Source: Pseudomonadota bacterium (GTDB taxonomy: Bacteria; SAR324; NAC60-12). From it: DNA of 39,449 nucleotides. Positions 17,538 through 27,249 of this stretch are shown here, piece after piece; within the stretch, counting starts at the first letter, position 1, and every line of letters begins with the position of its first letter. The stretch spans positions 1-39,449 of the forward strand of contig SHAT01000016.1 in assembly GCA_004213175.1 (NCBI GenBank), in the 5' to 3' direction. The notes beneath the pieces are model-generated. The model was not told the DNA's origin. It did not search any database and saw only the letters and a program-made list of their open reading frames with translations. Position numbers and translations under genes: made by a program.

Positions 17538-17740
17538 ATTAAGATTTTATATTATACCTTAGTGATTATTGTTTTTTTGTGCCTAAAAAATGAGCAAATT
17601 TAATTAAAATGGTGAACCTAGCTAAATCATAAACCATACAGTTTGTTTTTTGAAAGAAAAATATAAAACGTTTATATCTTGGTTATTCTTGGTTAAAATA
17701 GGTAGGTAAAACGCTTAGAGAAAAGATTCAAGTAAAAAAA

Positions 17741-19660
17741 TCAAGAGGTTGCGTATTGGCCGATTCCTCGTTCCTTCATAATTTCTCGAATTTCCTCCAG
17801 AATCAGAGGATCATCAATAGTAGGTGGGACAACTATTTCAAATTCACTGGCCAGTTTCCTAATTGTTTTGCGCAGAATTTTTCCAGATCGAGTTTTCGGC
17901 AGGCGCTTGACAATACCTGCTCTTTTAAAACAGGCAACGGCACCAATATTATTGCGGATAATTTCGACCAATTCCTTTTGCATTCTATCTTGAGAAATCT
18001 GAGTACCGTCCTTGAGAACTACAAACCCGACTGGCACCTGCCCGCGCAGTTCATCATCAATACCAGTAACTGCACATTCAGCAACGGCTGGGTGTCCGGC
18101 GATTAACTCCTCCATTTCCCCTGTTGAAAGGCGGTGACCGGCAACGTTGATTACATCATCGACTCGTCCCATCACAAAAATATAACCATCTTCATCCTTA
18201 ATTCCTTCATCACCCGTAAAGTAGTATCCAGGGTATTGACTTAAATATGACTCCCTAAATCGCTCATCACCATTCCATAGGGTTGGCAGACAACTAGGTG
18301 GTAAAGGTAGGTGAATTGCGATATTACCGGTTTCACCAGGTTTGCATTTTTCACCTTTTTCATCAAGCACCTGCACATTGTATCCTGGCATTGGAAAAGT
18401 CGGAGATCCATTTTTCACAAGCTGTGGTTCAATCCCCATTGGATTTGAGCAAATAGCCCATCCGGTTTCAGTTTGCCACCAGTGGTCGATCACTGGTACT
18501 TCGGGCCGTGAAGCATCGGATAAAGTTTCCTTCAGCCATTCATAAGTTGGCGGATCAAGTCTTTCACCTGCCAGAAAAAGTGTCTGGAGCGAACTGATGT
18601 CATATTTCTTTTTAAGTTTTGCTTCTGGATCCTCTTTTTTTACAGCCCTGAAAGCCGTGGGTGCAGTGAAAAATGTATTTACCTTATGTTCTGCAATTAT
18701 ACGCCAGAAAGCACCTGCATCAGGAGTACGTACTGGTTTGCCCTCGTAAAGTATGGTCGTACAACCATGAATCAGAGGAGCGTAAACAATGTAAGAATGA
18801 CCAACCACCCAGCCGATATCTGAACCTGCCCAGAAAACATCTCCAGGATCAGTGTTATAGACAGCCTTCATACTGTATTTTAAGGCAACTGCGTGTCCAC
18901 CGTTGTCGCGGACAACGCCTTTGGGAAGTCCTGTAGTTCCAGAAGTGTACAGAATGTACAACGGATCAGTTGAGTAAAGATTAACTGGTTCTGCTGGATC
19001 AGCTATTTTTAGTAACTCTTTCCAATCATGATCCTGTCCGGATTTCATTTTTGCTAGAATTTGCGGTCGCTGTAAAATGACAGTATTTTGCGGCGGGAAT
19101 TTGGCCATTTCAAGAGCATGATCCACCAGTGGTTTGTATTCAATGACCCTGGTAAATTCAATTCCACAACTTGCTGTTAAGAGAACTTTTGGTTTGGCGT
19201 CATCAATCCTTACAGCCAATTCATTTGGTGCAAAGCCACCAAAAACGACAGAGTGAACTGCACCTAATCTGGCACAAGCTAGCATAGCAATAACTGCTTC
19301 CGGAACCATCGGCATGTAAATGATAACACGATCACCTTTTTCTACACCCAAATTTTTAAGTCCGCCTGCGAATTTTGCAACTTCATCACGTAATTCTAGG
19401 AAGGTATACTTCTCCAGCGAGTTTGTAGAAGGTGAATCATAAATCATTGCCAGTTGGGCACCTCGTCCTTCTTCAATGTGTACATCCAGAGCTAGGTAAG
19501 AAGTGTTTAGCTTGCCGCCAGAAAACCAGCGATAAAAACCTTGTTCGTCCTGGGAAAGAATTTTTTCAGGAAATTCATACCACTTAATTTTTTCTGCCTG
19601 CTCTCTCCAAAAAATTTCTGGCTGCTCTAAAGATTTTTGATATATGTTTAGATAACTCAT
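17741..19660 (-). CDS. prpE: acyl-CoA synthetase, propionyl-CoA synthetase-like
   Basis: A 639-residue AMP-forming synthetase of the Acs family, more like PrpE than Acs. It has the phosphate loop YTSGTTGLPKG, the adenine motif HWWQTETGW (Trp after Gly, a PrpE-style variant of the Acs TWWQTETGG), the hinge GDEGIKDEDGYIFVMGRVDD, and the catalytic lysine in PKTRSGKI. It makes propionyl-CoA or a similar short acyl-CoA from the acid, ATP and CoA, in the cytoplasm. It follows acs by 30 bases, with a hairpin between them, and the pair are presumably co-transcribed. Substrate range (propionate, acrylate, 3-hydroxypropionate, acetate) cannot be settled from sequence. Confidence 0.9.
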   Translation of the reverse strand: MSYLNIYQKSLEQPEIFWREQAEKIKWYEFPEKILSQDEQGFYRWFSGGKLNTSYLALDVHIEEGRGAQLAMIYDSPSTNSLEKYTFLELRDEVAKFAGGLKNLGVEKGDRVIIYMPMVPEAVIAMLACARLGAVHSVVFGGFAPNELAVRIDDAKPKVLLTASCGIEFTRVIEYKPLVDHALEMAKFPPQNTVILQRPQILAKMKSGQDHDWKELLKIADPAEPVNLYSTDPLYILYTSGTTGLPKGVVRDNGGHAVALKYSMKAVYNTDPGDVFWAGSDIGWVVGHSYIVYAPLIHGCTTILYEGKPVRTPDAGAFWRIIAEHKVNTFFTAPTAFRAVKKEDPEAKLKKKYDISSLQTLFLAGERLDPPTYEWLKETLSDASRPEVPVIDHWWQTETGWAICSNPMGIEPQLVKNGSPTFPMPGYNVQVLDEKGEKCKPGETGNIAIHLPLPPSCLPTLWNGDERFRESYLSQYPGYYFTGDEGIKDEDGYIFVMGRVDDVINVAGHRLSTGEMEELIAGHPAVAECAVTGIDDELRGQVPVGFVVLKDGTQISQDRMQKELVEIIRNNIGAVACFKRAGIVKRLPKTRSGKILRKTIRKLASEFEIVVPPTIDDPLILEEIREIMKERGIGQYATS

Positions 19661-19664
19661 TTAT

Positions 19665-19695
19665 CTTGTTTTCAAATACATGTTTGAAATTCAAG
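19665..19695 (-). other. intercistronic inverted repeat between acs and prpE
   Basis: Arms TTTCAAA (19670-19676) and TTTGAAA (19683-19689) flank a 6-base loop, with outer arms CTTG (19665-19668) and CAAG (19692-19695). It spans the acs stop codon and the 30-base gap to prpE. No T-run follows, so it is not a standard terminator; it may affect mRNA stability or relative expression of the two genes. Confidence 0.4.
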
Positions 19696-21622
19696 TAACA
19701 GGACTGTTGGCAATCAAATCTTCAACAACAGAAGGATCAGCGAGAGTAGAAGTATCGCCGATGCTATCGATTTCATTTTCTGCAATTTTACGTAAAATGC
19801 GGCGCATGATTTTACCAGAGCGAGTTTTTGGAAGTCCAGGCGCCCATTGGATCAAGTCAAAAGTTGCTATTGGTCCTATTTCTTCCCGAACGAGTTGGAT
19901 CAACTCTTTTTTTAAATCGTCAGTTGGTTCTACTCCGGAATTTAAAGTTACATAGGCGTAAATTCCCTGTCCCTTTATCTCATGCGGAAACCCAACAATT
20001 GCCGCCTCTGCTACACTTTCATGCAGTACAACTGCTGACTCAAGTTCTGCGGTTCCCATACGGTGTCCAGAAATATTCAACACATCATCAACTCTTCCGG
20101 TAATCCAGTAATATCCGTCATCATCCCGTCGGCAGCCGTCTCCAGTAAAATAAAGTCCTTTGTAGGTGCTAAAATAAGTTTGTATGAAACGTTCATGATC
20201 ACCATACACGGTACGCATTTGTCCAGGCCACGGATGCTTAATACATAAATTCCCTTCAGTTGCACCTTCTAGTTCATTGCCGTTTGCATCTACTAGTAGC
20301 GGTTGAATGCCAAAAAACGGGCGTGTTGCTGAACCTGGTTTGGTGCGTGTTGCTCCCGGTAGCGGAGTTATCATAATTCCCCCAGTTTCTGTCTGCCACC
20401 AAGTATCTACTATCGGACAATTCTCATGTCCAACAACACGGTGATACCAGAGCCATGCTTCCGGATTTATCGGCTCCCCAACCGTACCAAGCAAACGTAG
20501 TGTACTTAAATCACGTTTTTTAACGAACTCGTCTCCTTCTTTGGCAATTGCACGAATTGCGGTTGGTGCAGTATAGAAAATATTGACTTTATGTTTGTCG
20601 CAAATGTCCCAAAAACGTCCAAAATCTGGATAATTTGGAACGCCTTCAAACATTAATGTCGTAGCTCCATTTGCCAGTGGCCCATAAAGAATATAGCTGT
20701 GCCCGGTAACCCAGCCAATGTCTGCGGTACACCAGTAAATATCGCCATCATGATAGTCAAAAACATATTGATGAGTCAGTGATGTGTAAACCAGATATCC
20801 TGCAGTGGTGTGTAAAACACCCTTTGGTTTTCCTGTAGAACCGGAAGTGTAAAGTATGAAAAGTGGGTCTTCTGCATCCATTTCCTCAGGGGGGCAATCC
20901 GAGGAGGCGTTTGCCATATCTTCATGATAGAAGTGGTCCCGCCCTGACTGCATATTGCAGACATCAGTTGTGTGCTTTACCACGATGCAGCTCTCGGTGC
21001 TTGTATTCTCCATGGCCTGATCAGCGTTTTGTTTGAGTGGGATACTCTTACCTCCACGCACTCCAGCATTTGCCGTGATTAACATTTTTCCACTGCAATC
21101 AATAATCCGATTTTTAAGAGCTTCCGCGCTGAATCCACCAAACACTACAGAGTGTACAGCACCAATTCTAGTGCAGGCGAGACACGCAATTGCCAGTTCC
21201 GGAATCATCGGCATGTAAATCATCACACGGTCACCTTTTACAATGCCTCGGTTCTTCATCACATTTGCAAATTTGCTAACTTCAGTGTGTAATTCTTTGT
21301 ATGTGTAGCTTCGGTCAACATTTGGATCATCCGACTCCCAAATCAAAGCCTGTTGATCCCCTTTTTTTTCTATATGACGATCGATACAATTATAAGAAAC
21401 ATTAAGTTTCCCTCCTTCGTACCAGCGGATGTCCCCCTGGTTGTAGTCCCATTCAAGTGTATTGTTCCATTTCTTGAACCAATCCAACCGCTCTGCTTGC
21501 TTGTCCCAAAATAATTCTGGGTCAGTTACAGACTCTTCGTACATTTTTAAATAAGTCTCGTTATCAATCCAAGCTTTTGCTTTTGCTTCTTCCGGAACTT
21601 CAAAAATCTTATGCTCACTCAT
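19691..21622 (-). CDS. acs: acetyl-CoA synthetase
   Basis: A 643-residue AMP-forming acetyl-CoA synthetase. Motifs: [11 protein letters not shown] (ATP phosphate loop), [10 protein letters not shown] with the Trp that limits the pocket to acetate, [20 protein letters not shown] (hinge), and [11 protein letters not shown] carrying the lysine that is acetylated in known Acs. Full family length. The ATG at 21622 follows a GAGAGA site. It is first of the acs-prpE pair, giving the cell a route to use free acetate and propionate. About 450 bases of non-coding DNA lie upstream, shared with the end of the ATP synthase cluster. Confidence 0.96.
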   Translation of the reverse strand: MSEHKIFEVPEEAKAKAWIDNETYLKMYEESVTDPELFWDKQAERLDWFKKWNNTLEWDYNQGDIRWYEGGKLNVSYNCIDRHIEKKGDQQALIWESDDPNVDRSYTYKELHTEVSKFANVMKNRGIVKGDRVMIYMPMIPELAIACLACTRIGAVHSVVFGGFSAEALKNRIIDCSGKMLITANAGVRGGKSIPLKQNADQAMENTSTESCIVVKHTTDVCNMQSGRDHFYHEDMANASSDCPPEEMDAEDPLFILYTSGSTGKPKGVLHTTAGYLVYTSLTHQYVFDYHDGDIYWCTADIGWVTGHSYILYGPLANGATTLMFEGVPNYPDFGRFWDICDKHKVNIFYTAPTAIRAIAKEGDEFVKKRDLSTLRLLGTVGEPINPEAWLWYHRVVGHENCPIVDTWWQTETGGIMITPLPGATRTKPGSATRPFFGIQPLLVDANGNELEGATEGNLCIKHPWPGQMRTVYGDHERFIQTYFSTYKGLYFTGDGCRRDDDGYYWITGRVDDVLNISGHRMGTAELESAVVLHESVAEAAIVGFPHEIKGQGIYAYVTLNSGVEPTDDLKKELIQLVREEIGPIATFDLIQWAPGLPKTRSGKIMRRILRKIAENEIDSIGDTSTLADPSVVEDLIANSPVT

Positions 21623-22076
21623 TTTTCTCTCTCAAAATTGGAAATTTATGTTGCTCTTGTCTTTAAACCCACCATATCAAAATATTTTAACTATGTCCTT
21701 AAAAAAATGTACTTCAATTTTGTTGAAATAGCCACTCAATATGTCCCTTGTATCTGTTGAAAAATTATGGAAGTTTTAGACTTTTGGTAGATTAATCAAG
21801 ATCTAACTCTCATCACTAAACAGTAGTGTTATTGAAGAAGGTATTGATAAATTGTCAAAGAATGTTTATAAACATCTGGAAGAAAATTACCGAAAATTCC
21901 GCAAGGGCCAGACTAATCCGGAGATGCAAATTTTCAGAAACTCTTGATAAATACAGTCAATATTTTGAGAGCAGAAAATTTGAAGTCCGTATGGTGTACT
22001 GTTTCTGACAAACTGAAAATATGAGGAAAAAGAAGAGGGTTGCGGCTCGAAAACTGAGCCGCAGAAAATGAGAGCT
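21623..22076. other. intergenic region between acs and atpE
   Basis: About 450 bases. The right part holds the atp terminator; the left should hold the acs promoter, though I see no convincing pair of boxes. A 39-codon stretch on the plus strand, 21828-21947, reads like a charged helical peptide (EEGIDKLSKNVYKHLEENY) but has no ATG, GTG or TTG near its beginning; it may be a gene remnant or chance. A 60-residue frame beginning GTG at 21826 in another frame has no protein-like features. Confidence 0.5.
22026..22063 (-). terminator. rho-independent terminator of the atpZ-I-B-E cluster
   Basis: On the minus strand, just after atpE, an 8-bp perfect stem (arms 22056-22063 and 22041-22048, TGCGGCTC/GAGCCGCA) with a 7-base loop is followed by a pyrimidine-rich run with several T. 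The GC-rich stem stands out in this AT-rich region. Confidence 0.75.
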
Positions 22077-22376
22077 TCAGATTTTACCCTGCAACATAAA
22101 AGCAATCACGAGTGCGTAAATTACCAGCGACTCAATTAGTGCAAGACCAATAATCATTGGTGTGAAAATTTTGTCGGTTGCATTTGGGTTACGTGCAATG
22201 CCTTCCAAGGCACCGCGCATAGCCAAACCTTGGCCAATTCCTCCACCAAGAGCTGCAATTCCAATTGCTAAACCTGCCCCGAGGGCAATTCCGAATGTAG
22301 CCATTTCTCCCATTCCTGCTGCATACAGAGGGAAACTCGCTGACATAAGCAACGCCAACAATAATAATTTCTTCAT
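22077..22376 (-). CDS. atpE: ATP synthase F0 subunit c
   Basis: A 99-residue c-ring subunit. After a signal-like N-terminus ([20 protein letters not shown]) come two membrane helices joined by the polar loop ARNPNA. The ion-binding carboxylate is E82 in [10 protein letters not shown]49 in GGGIGQG, S83 and Y87 are also present. Q/E/S/Y occur in sodium-binding c subunits, but the Thr after the Ser is replaced by Leu, so proton or sodium use is undecided. ATG 22376 is chosen over an upstream non-ATG extension because AAGGA lies at 22381-22385. Last gene of the cluster, 34 bases after atpB, and followed by a terminator. Confidence 0.93.
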   Translation of the reverse strand: MKKLLLLALLMSASFPLYAAGMGEMATFGIALGAGLAIGIAALGGGIGQGLAMRGALEGIARNPNATDKIFTPMIIGLALIESLVIYALVIAFMLQGKI

Positions 22377-22410
22377 GACATCCTTTTTGATGTTAATTAA
22401 ATCAGCGCAA

Positions 22411-23187
22411 TCAGTGAGCTTCACTCATTGCGAGTTCAAAATAAATGGCAGACAGCAAAACAAAAACAAATGCTTGTAAGACTGACACCAAAATTCCCAA
22501 TCCCATAAAAGGAATGGGTAGGCCGACGGCCATAATTGACGTGAAAATCAAGACTACTTTATGATCTCCTGTCATATTCCCAAACAGCCTGATCGAAAGG
22601 GAAAGCGGGCGCACACAATGACTGACGATTTCAATCGGCAGCATTAGTGGCGCGAGAAGCGGCATGGGACCAAAAAATTGTTTAATGTAACCGGCTCCAT
22701 GTTGACGAATGCCCATAAAATGAGTCATTAGAAAAATGATCAAGGCAAAGGCTATGGTAACGTTAAACTGATCTGTAGGTGGGTTAAATCCCGGTACCAG
22801 ACCTATAAGATTAAGTAGCAAAATAAATAGACCATATGTACCAAGTAAAGGAAGAATGGGCCTTGCTCCAACTCCATGTCTTATGGTTCCGCATAGGAAA
22901 TTAAGTATAGCACTGACTACAACTTCTGCAAAATTGGAAAAATTAGCTTTACCAGAGGGCTCCAGTAAATCAGTTTGCCTGAAAGGCCTACCTGCAAAAA
23001 ATGCGAAAGAAATCAGAAAAACAGCTACCATCACCAAGTCCAAGAATGGAACCGGATCAATACCAAGATCCACCAGCGGCTGTTCTAAACCACTAAAAAA
23101 AAAGTGGCCCCAGGTAAATCCCTCTGCTGCAAATACAGGGGAAGCTGTTAGTAAAAAAAAACTGAGTAGTGATAGTCTCTTGTCCAT
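22411..23187 (-). CDS. atpB: ATP synthase F0 subunit a
   Basis: A 258-residue membrane subunit that forms the ion half-channels beside the c-ring. The essential Arg is in [13 protein letters not shown], preceded by [12 protein letters not shown], both hallmark stretches. The N-terminus (residues 1-21, ending SPVFA/AEG) is signal-peptide-like, as seen in several bacterial a subunits. It lies 27 bases after the AtpI-like gene and is followed by atpE. The b, delta, alpha, gamma, beta and epsilon genes are not in this window, so the operon is split, as known in Deltaproteobacteria such as Geobacter. Confidence 0.95.
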   Translation of the reverse strand: MDKRLSLLSFFLLTASPVFAAEGFTWGHFFFSGLEQPLVDLGIDPVPFLDLVMVAVFLISFAFFAGRPFRQTDLLEPSGKANFSNFAEVVVSAILNFLCGTIRHGVGARPILPLLGTYGLFILLLNLIGLVPGFNPPTDQFNVTIAFALIIFLMTHFMGIRQHGAGYIKQFFGPMPLLAPLMLPIEIVSHCVRPLSLSIRLFGNMTGDHKVVLIFTSIMAVGLPIPFMGLGILVSVLQAFVFVLLSAIYFELAMSEAH

Positions 23188-23214
23188 TCTGTATTTTTTC
23201 TGATTAACTTCGAC

Positions 23215-23733
23215 TTATGCAGATTTTTGAGTTTGCATTATCCTTACAAAAGAATAAATGACGATAGTTAGTGCAATATTAGATAGTCCTATCAAAAGAC
23301 CACCCGGTGAAAAATCAAAATATTGCATTGCTACAAACAATATGATTATTGAAATACCGAATTTGGTAAAAGAAAAAAGTAGATCAAGTGCTTGTAATTT
23401 TCGCTCCTGTAACAGCTTCCGTACAAACTGCATAGTCCAGAAATAATTAAATCCTATAACCCCACATCCTAACAGAACAGAGGGGGAAAGGTCAATACTA
23501 AATATTGCTGTTCCCGCAACTAAAATCATACTTACAGCAAAAAGCAGATTCCTGAAAAAATATGCTTGTTTGAGCTGTTCGATCTCCTTAAAAGTGTCTA
23601 TACCCTCTGGAACTTGAGACAGAGTTGAATTTGCCAGAACAGTGCTATTTAAAGATGTTTGTTCTTCATGATGATCTTTTGAATCCAATGAATTTGATTC
23701 AAGATTTGGTTTTTCTTCTCCCTCGGATGACAT
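23215..23733 (-). CDS. atpI: AtpI-like ATP synthase accessory protein
   Basis: A 172-residue protein with a long acidic, Ser/Glu-rich N-terminus (about residues 1-60) and then four predicted membrane helices from about residue 70. The layout and position match AtpI (ATP synthase subunit I), a factor involved in c-ring assembly. The frame is open upstream to a GTG at 23796, which would overlap the AtpZ gene by 38 bases; the ATG at 23733 is chosen since it leaves a 25-base gap. Sequence in this family is poorly conserved, so the call leans on topology and neighbours. Confidence 0.7.
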   Translation of the reverse strand: MSSEGEEKPNLESNSLDSKDHHEEQTSLNSTVLANSTLSQVPEGIDTFKEIEQLKQAYFFRNLLFAVSMILVAGTAIFSIDLSPSVLLGCGVIGFNYFWTMQFVRKLLQERKLQALDLLFSFTKFGISIIILFVAMQYFDFSPGGLLIGLSNIALTIVIYSFVRIMQTQKSA

Positions 23734-23758
23734 GTTTTTTTCAGGTTCTAAAAATGGT

Positions 23759-23995
23759 TTAGTTGTCTTGCTCAGAATCAGAATCAGCTTGAACACGTTT
23801 TACCAGACGGAAAATGCTCCTGTATCCTGAAATTATTCCTGCTATTCCAAAGACCAGCAAAAACCAAGGATCTGTTCTCAACCAATCATCAAGCCAGCTT
23901 CCTATAAGAAATCCTATAACAACAGACAATCCTAGCTCCAGACCCATGGAACTGTACATGATCCATTTTGGGCCGGATTTGTGTAGTTGTTTCAT
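23759..23995 (-). CDS. atpZ: AtpZ-type F0F1 accessory protein
   Basis: A 78-residue protein of the AtpZ/AtpI-like (F0F1-ATPase subunit, putative) family: two membrane helices, the first as LGLSVVIGFLIGSWLDDWL, then the short turn TDPWFLLVFGIAGIISGYRS, which is the family signature. Members have been linked to Mg/Ca transport or to assembly of F0. It is the first gene of the minus-strand atpZ-atpI-atpB-atpE cluster and is divergent from aroC. Confidence 0.85.
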   Translation of the reverse strand: MKQLHKSGPKWIMYSSMGLELGLSVVIGFLIGSWLDDWLRTDPWFLLVFGIAGIISGYRSIFRLVKRVQADSDSEQDN

Positions 23996-24026
23996 TTTGC
24001 TGAACTGTTTCGAAAAGTAGCGTTTC

Positions 24027-24056
24027 TTGACAAACTTACACGGAAAATTATTTAGT
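24027..24056 (+). promoter_or_regulatory. candidate promoter for aroC
   Basis: A perfect -35 box TTGACA (24027-24032) and TTTAGT (24051-24056, four of six) are separated by 18 bases. The transcript would carry a leader of about 125 bases before aroC. It overlaps the divergent atp promoter region. Confidence 0.35.
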
Positions 24057-24059
24057 ACC

Positions 24060-24088
24060 AGTCTAGTGTTAAAAGCCTAAAATTGCAA
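24060..24088 (-). promoter_or_regulatory. candidate promoter for atpZ-I-B-E
   Basis: On the minus strand TTGCAA (24083-24088) and TAGACT (24060-24065) are spaced by 17 bases, each matching four of six consensus positions. The position fits the divergent atp cluster. Confidence 0.3.
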
Positions 24089-24189
24089 GATTAGGCTGCC
24101 AAGTATCTTGCACCTTCAGCGTTAAAAGGTTATACTTAAATTACTTTAAAATGAGCAAAACAATGTAAGATAATCAAGATAAACTAAAA

Positions 24190-25269
24190 ATGGGTGACAG
24201 TTTAGGACAATTATTTCGAATCACTACCTGGGGCGAATCTCATGGAGGAGGAGTTGGAGTGGTGATAGACGGCTGCCCTTCGGGGCTGCCGCTGGGTGAA
24301 GATGATCTTCAATATGAGCTTGACAGAAGGCGTCCGGGGCAAAGCAAAATAACAACACAGCGCAAAGAAAGCGATACCGCGAAGATTCTTTCCGGAGTTT
24401 TTGAGGGAAAGACCACAGGTACAGCAATTTCAATAATAGTCTCAAATGATGATGCAAAGTCGCATTCTTATGATCACCTCAAGGATTTGTATCGTCCGAG
24501 CCACGCAGATTATACATTTGAGCAGAAATATGGGTTAAGAGACTGGATGGGTGGTGGTCGTTCTAGTGCGCGTGAAACTGTTGGAAGAGTAGCTGCTGGA
24601 GCGGTTGCAAAAAAACTTCTGTACTACTGGGGAAAAATTCAGACTATTGCATGGGTTGAGCAAATCCATGAGATTAAATCATCTGTAGAGAAAAATAATG
24701 TCAGTGAAAGTCAGATCGAAGCCAGCATTGTACGGTGTCCGGATTCGGAAGCATCCACAGCAATGATTGAACGAATACAAGAAGTGCGAAAGTCAGGAGA
24801 TAGTGCTGGTGGAATCATACGCGCGGTTGTACGCAATGTCCCAGCGGGATTGGGAGAACCTGTATTTGATAAACTAACCGCTGATTTAGCAAAAGCCTTG
24901 ATGTCTCTGCCTGCTACTAGAGGGGTGGAATTTGGTCTTGGTTTCGATTCTGTGTTACTAAAAGGTTCAGAACATAATGATTCGTTTGTCATGAGTGAAG
25001 GGAATATTCGGACCAAAACAAATCGTTCCGGTGGAATTCAGGGGGGAATTTCCAATGGAGAGAATATTGATTTGAGAATTGCTTTCAAACCAACCGCCAC
25101 AATAAACTTTGAGCAGGACACCGTCAGCAAAGAAGGCCGGGAAGTCAAACTGAAAGCCAAAGGTCGCCATGATCCTTGTGTTTTGCCGCGCGCAGTGCCA
25201 ATGGTTGAGGCAATGATTAATTTGGTTTTAGTTGATCATCATTTACGTAATCAAAAAACACGAATTTAA
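24190..25269 (+). CDS. aroC: chorismate synthase
   Basis: A 359-residue FMN-dependent enzyme for the last step of the shikimate pathway (EPSP to chorismate). Signatures are [21 protein letters not shown] at the N-terminus (two of the family blocks), [19 protein letters not shown] in the middle, and [17 protein letters not shown] at the C-terminus. Full length for the family. ATG 24190 is the natural start (MGDSLGQLF matches family members). No other aro gene is adjacent. Like other forms, it needs reduced FMN supplied from elsewhere. Confidence 0.97.
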   Translation: MGDSLGQLFRITTWGESHGGGVGVVIDGCPSGLPLGEDDLQYELDRRRPGQSKITTQRKESDTAKILSGVFEGKTTGTAISIIVSNDDAKSHSYDHLKDLYRPSHADYTFEQKYGLRDWMGGGRSSARETVGRVAAGAVAKKLLYYWGKIQTIAWVEQIHEIKSSVEKNNVSESQIEASIVRCPDSEASTAMIERIQEVRKSGDSAGGIIRAVVRNVPAGLGEPVFDKLTADLAKALMSLPATRGVEFGLGFDSVLLKGSEHNDSFVMSEGNIRTKTNRSGGIQGGISNGENIDLRIAFKPTATINFEQDTVSKEGREVKLKAKGRHDPCVLPRAVPMVEAMINLVLVDHHLRNQKTRI

Positions 25270-25383
25270 TTTTTTTTTTGTGGCCAACTATTTTTCGTTA
25301 AAAGTGAATAAGTTGGTTCTTATTTTGCAAAATATTTAGATGTGAACAACATTAGTAAAAATTAACAATTATTTATTTGATTT

Positions 25384-25566
25384 ATGCCTCCTAAAATAAT
25401 ACCCAAGAAAGTATCAGCAAAAACTATTCGTCCATCAAATTCCAACCGCATTAATTCACTTGGAGCAAATTCGGATGATAGATTTCTCTCTTCCGGATCT
25501 ATTGCTGTGATAGGAGTTCTCCTTTTTTTTGCCTTTGTAATCGCGCAAGTCGTTCTTATCAATTGA
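25384..25566 (+). CDS. small predicted membrane protein
   Basis: A 60-residue frame between aroC and the DHH gene. Its first 38 residues are polar and basic (MPPKIIPKKVSAKTIRPSNS) and the last 20 form one hydrophobic helix. This tail-anchored layout is protein-like, and the spacing to the next gene (18 bases) would suit an operon. No good ribosome site is seen and no family is recognised, so it may be a chance frame. Confidence 0.4.
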   Translation: MPPKIIPKKVSAKTIRPSNSNRINSLGANSDDRFLSSGSIAVIGVLLFFAFVIAQVVLIN

Positions 25567-25584
25567 TGAACTGGACCTTTCGCC

Positions 25585-26535
25585 ATGCCTTACATTGACA
25601 TCTTCAACGGGGATGCCGATGGGATATTGGTACTCCATCAACTGCGTCTGACAAATCCTCATAAAAGCCGTCTTATTACCGGAGTAAAGCGTGATACTAA
25701 GTTGTTACAGTACGCACTTTCCACTCATGACAGCGTGATTACAGTGCTCGATATTTCATCTCATGCCAACCGTGAGCCTCTCCTGCAATTACTGAATCAA
25801 GGTAATACCATTCACTATTTTGACCATCACTTTGCTGGTAAAATAGTGGAAAACTCACTTTTTCACTCTCACATAGATACCAGTCCTAGTGTTTGCACTA
25901 GCATTCTGGTTGACCGCTATTTGGAAGGGAAATATCGTCTCTGGGCAGTGGCTGCTGCTTTTGGGGACAACCTTCACTCTTCCGCTTTGCAACTGGCAGA
26001 AAGTCTTAAACTAGATTTGAAAAAGACTGAAAAATTACGTGAATTGGGAGAGTTAATAAATTACAATTCATATGGTGAAACGATAGATGATTTACATTTT
26101 TCACCAAAAACTTTATTTATGGCTCTACATCCGTTTGCAGATCCTTTTGATTTTATTGAGACTTCCTTAGAGCTGAAACATTTGCGCAGAGGCTTCCGTA
26201 GTGATATGCGCAAAGCAGGGGAAAAACATACATTGAGACAAAGCTCTGTGGGTAGAATTTTCCTGTTTCCGAATGATGCCTGGAGCAGACGAGTTTCAGG
26301 TACATTCATTAATCAAGTTGCTCGTGAATCACCTGAATTGGCGCATGCTATATTAGTTGAACGTACTGACGGAACGTTTTTGGTAGGTGTACGTGCCCCA
26401 ATTGCAAGACCTTATGGTGCAGATACATTATGTCTTAAATTTTCAGGTGGTGGTAGGGTTGCAGCTGCAGGTATAAACCATTTAGCTCCAGAAGATATTG
26501 AATGTTTTTTTGATACTTTCGAAAAGCAATTTTAA
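25585..26535 (+). CDS. DHH-family phosphoesterase
   Basis: A 316-residue protein with the DHH metal-dependent phosphoesterase fold: motif I as FNGDADG (D10, D12), the acidic motif VLDIS, the DHH motif at 80-82 in YFDHHFAG, and the C-terminal DHHA1-type Gly-rich loop FSGGGRVAAAG near 286-296. Such enzymes cleave nanoRNA, cyclic dinucleotides or other phosphodiesters. The short length and layout differ from RecJ (much longer) and from GdpP. Substrate is not evident. It converges with the DUF374 gene, leaving 30 bases between stops. Confidence 0.85.
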   Translation: MPYIDIFNGDADGILVLHQLRLTNPHKSRLITGVKRDTKLLQYALSTHDSVITVLDISSHANREPLLQLLNQGNTIHYFDHHFAGKIVENSLFHSHIDTSPSVCTSILVDRYLEGKYRLWAVAAAFGDNLHSSALQLAESLKLDLKKTEKLRELGELINYNSYGETIDDLHFSPKTLFMALHPFADPFDFIETSLELKHLRRGFRSDMRKAGEKHTLRQSSVGRIFLFPNDAWSRRVSGTFINQVARESPELAHAILVERTDGTFLVGVRAPIARPYGADTLCLKFSGGGRVAAAGINHLAPEDIECFFDTFEKQF

Positions 26536-26565
26536 GATTTATTAATACTATTAAATATAATTATT

Positions 26566-27249
26566 TTACAGTTTATTATTGTTTGATGTTTCCTCAGTTG
26601 TTTTCTGTGCTAGCTCTTTCATAATTTTTTCCAGTTTTTCACAAAAAACTGGAACGTCCTCAGGCAGTAGATTTTTTGGGACATGAAAAGGCTCTCCGAA
26701 TGCTTCAATGATTTTAGAAAAAGGCTTGGGGATTTTGTGTCTGTCCCAACTATTAAGGTTCCACTGATGATCAGCTTCATAGTGCCAGGGTATGATGGGG
26801 ACACCGGAATATTTAGCAAGCAGAATTACACCTGACTGAATCTTTTTAGGGGGACCGAGTGGGCCGTCCGGAGTAATGGCAACAGATGTTTTATCCTTAA
26901 GTAATTTTATCAGTTGTTTTAAGGCTGGGATACCGCCTCTGGTGCTTGACCCACGAACTGCTTGATAGCCATAGTGGTCAAATACATCATATATTGCTTC
27001 ACCGTCATCACTGCTGCTGATTAAAGCAGTTAGATCTTCTTTACGGAGAAGCCAGATGCTAAAATATATGTTTTGGTGCCAAGTTGCAACAATCACACTG
27101 CCGTATTCTTCCAGGATTGATTTCAATACTTCATAATTTAGACGCTGTACACGTGTGGTACTTCCAGTAACTCGAATCAAAACCACTAATATTCTGGTGA
27201 TTAGCCAGTGCAGAATACGTTTTTTCCAAGAAGTGATAGATGCTTGCAT
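26566..27249 (-). CDS. DUF374 lysophospholipid acyltransferase-like protein
   Basis: A 227-residue member of the DUF374 branch of acyltransferases. Visible are VIVATWHQNIYFSIW (the active-site His in TWHQ), ISSSDDGEAI, RGSSTRGGIPAL, and the typical AITPDGPLGPP. Members are linked to lipid A or outer-membrane lipid assembly. The start is taken at ATG 27249; a TTG at 27282 would add 11 residues. N-terminal hydrophobic residues suggest membrane association. Monocistronic, as both neighbours run on the plus strand. Confidence 0.85.
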   Translation of the reverse strand: MQASITSWKKRILHWLITRILVVLIRVTGSTTRVQRLNYEVLKSILEEYGSVIVATWHQNIYFSIWLLRKEDLTALISSSDDGEAIYDVFDHYGYQAVRGSSTRGGIPALKQLIKLLKDKTSVAITPDGPLGPPKKIQSGVILLAKYSGVPIIPWHYEADHQWNLNSWDRHKIPKPFSKIIEAFGEPFHVPKNLLPEDVPVFCEKLEKIMKELAQKTTEETSNNNKL

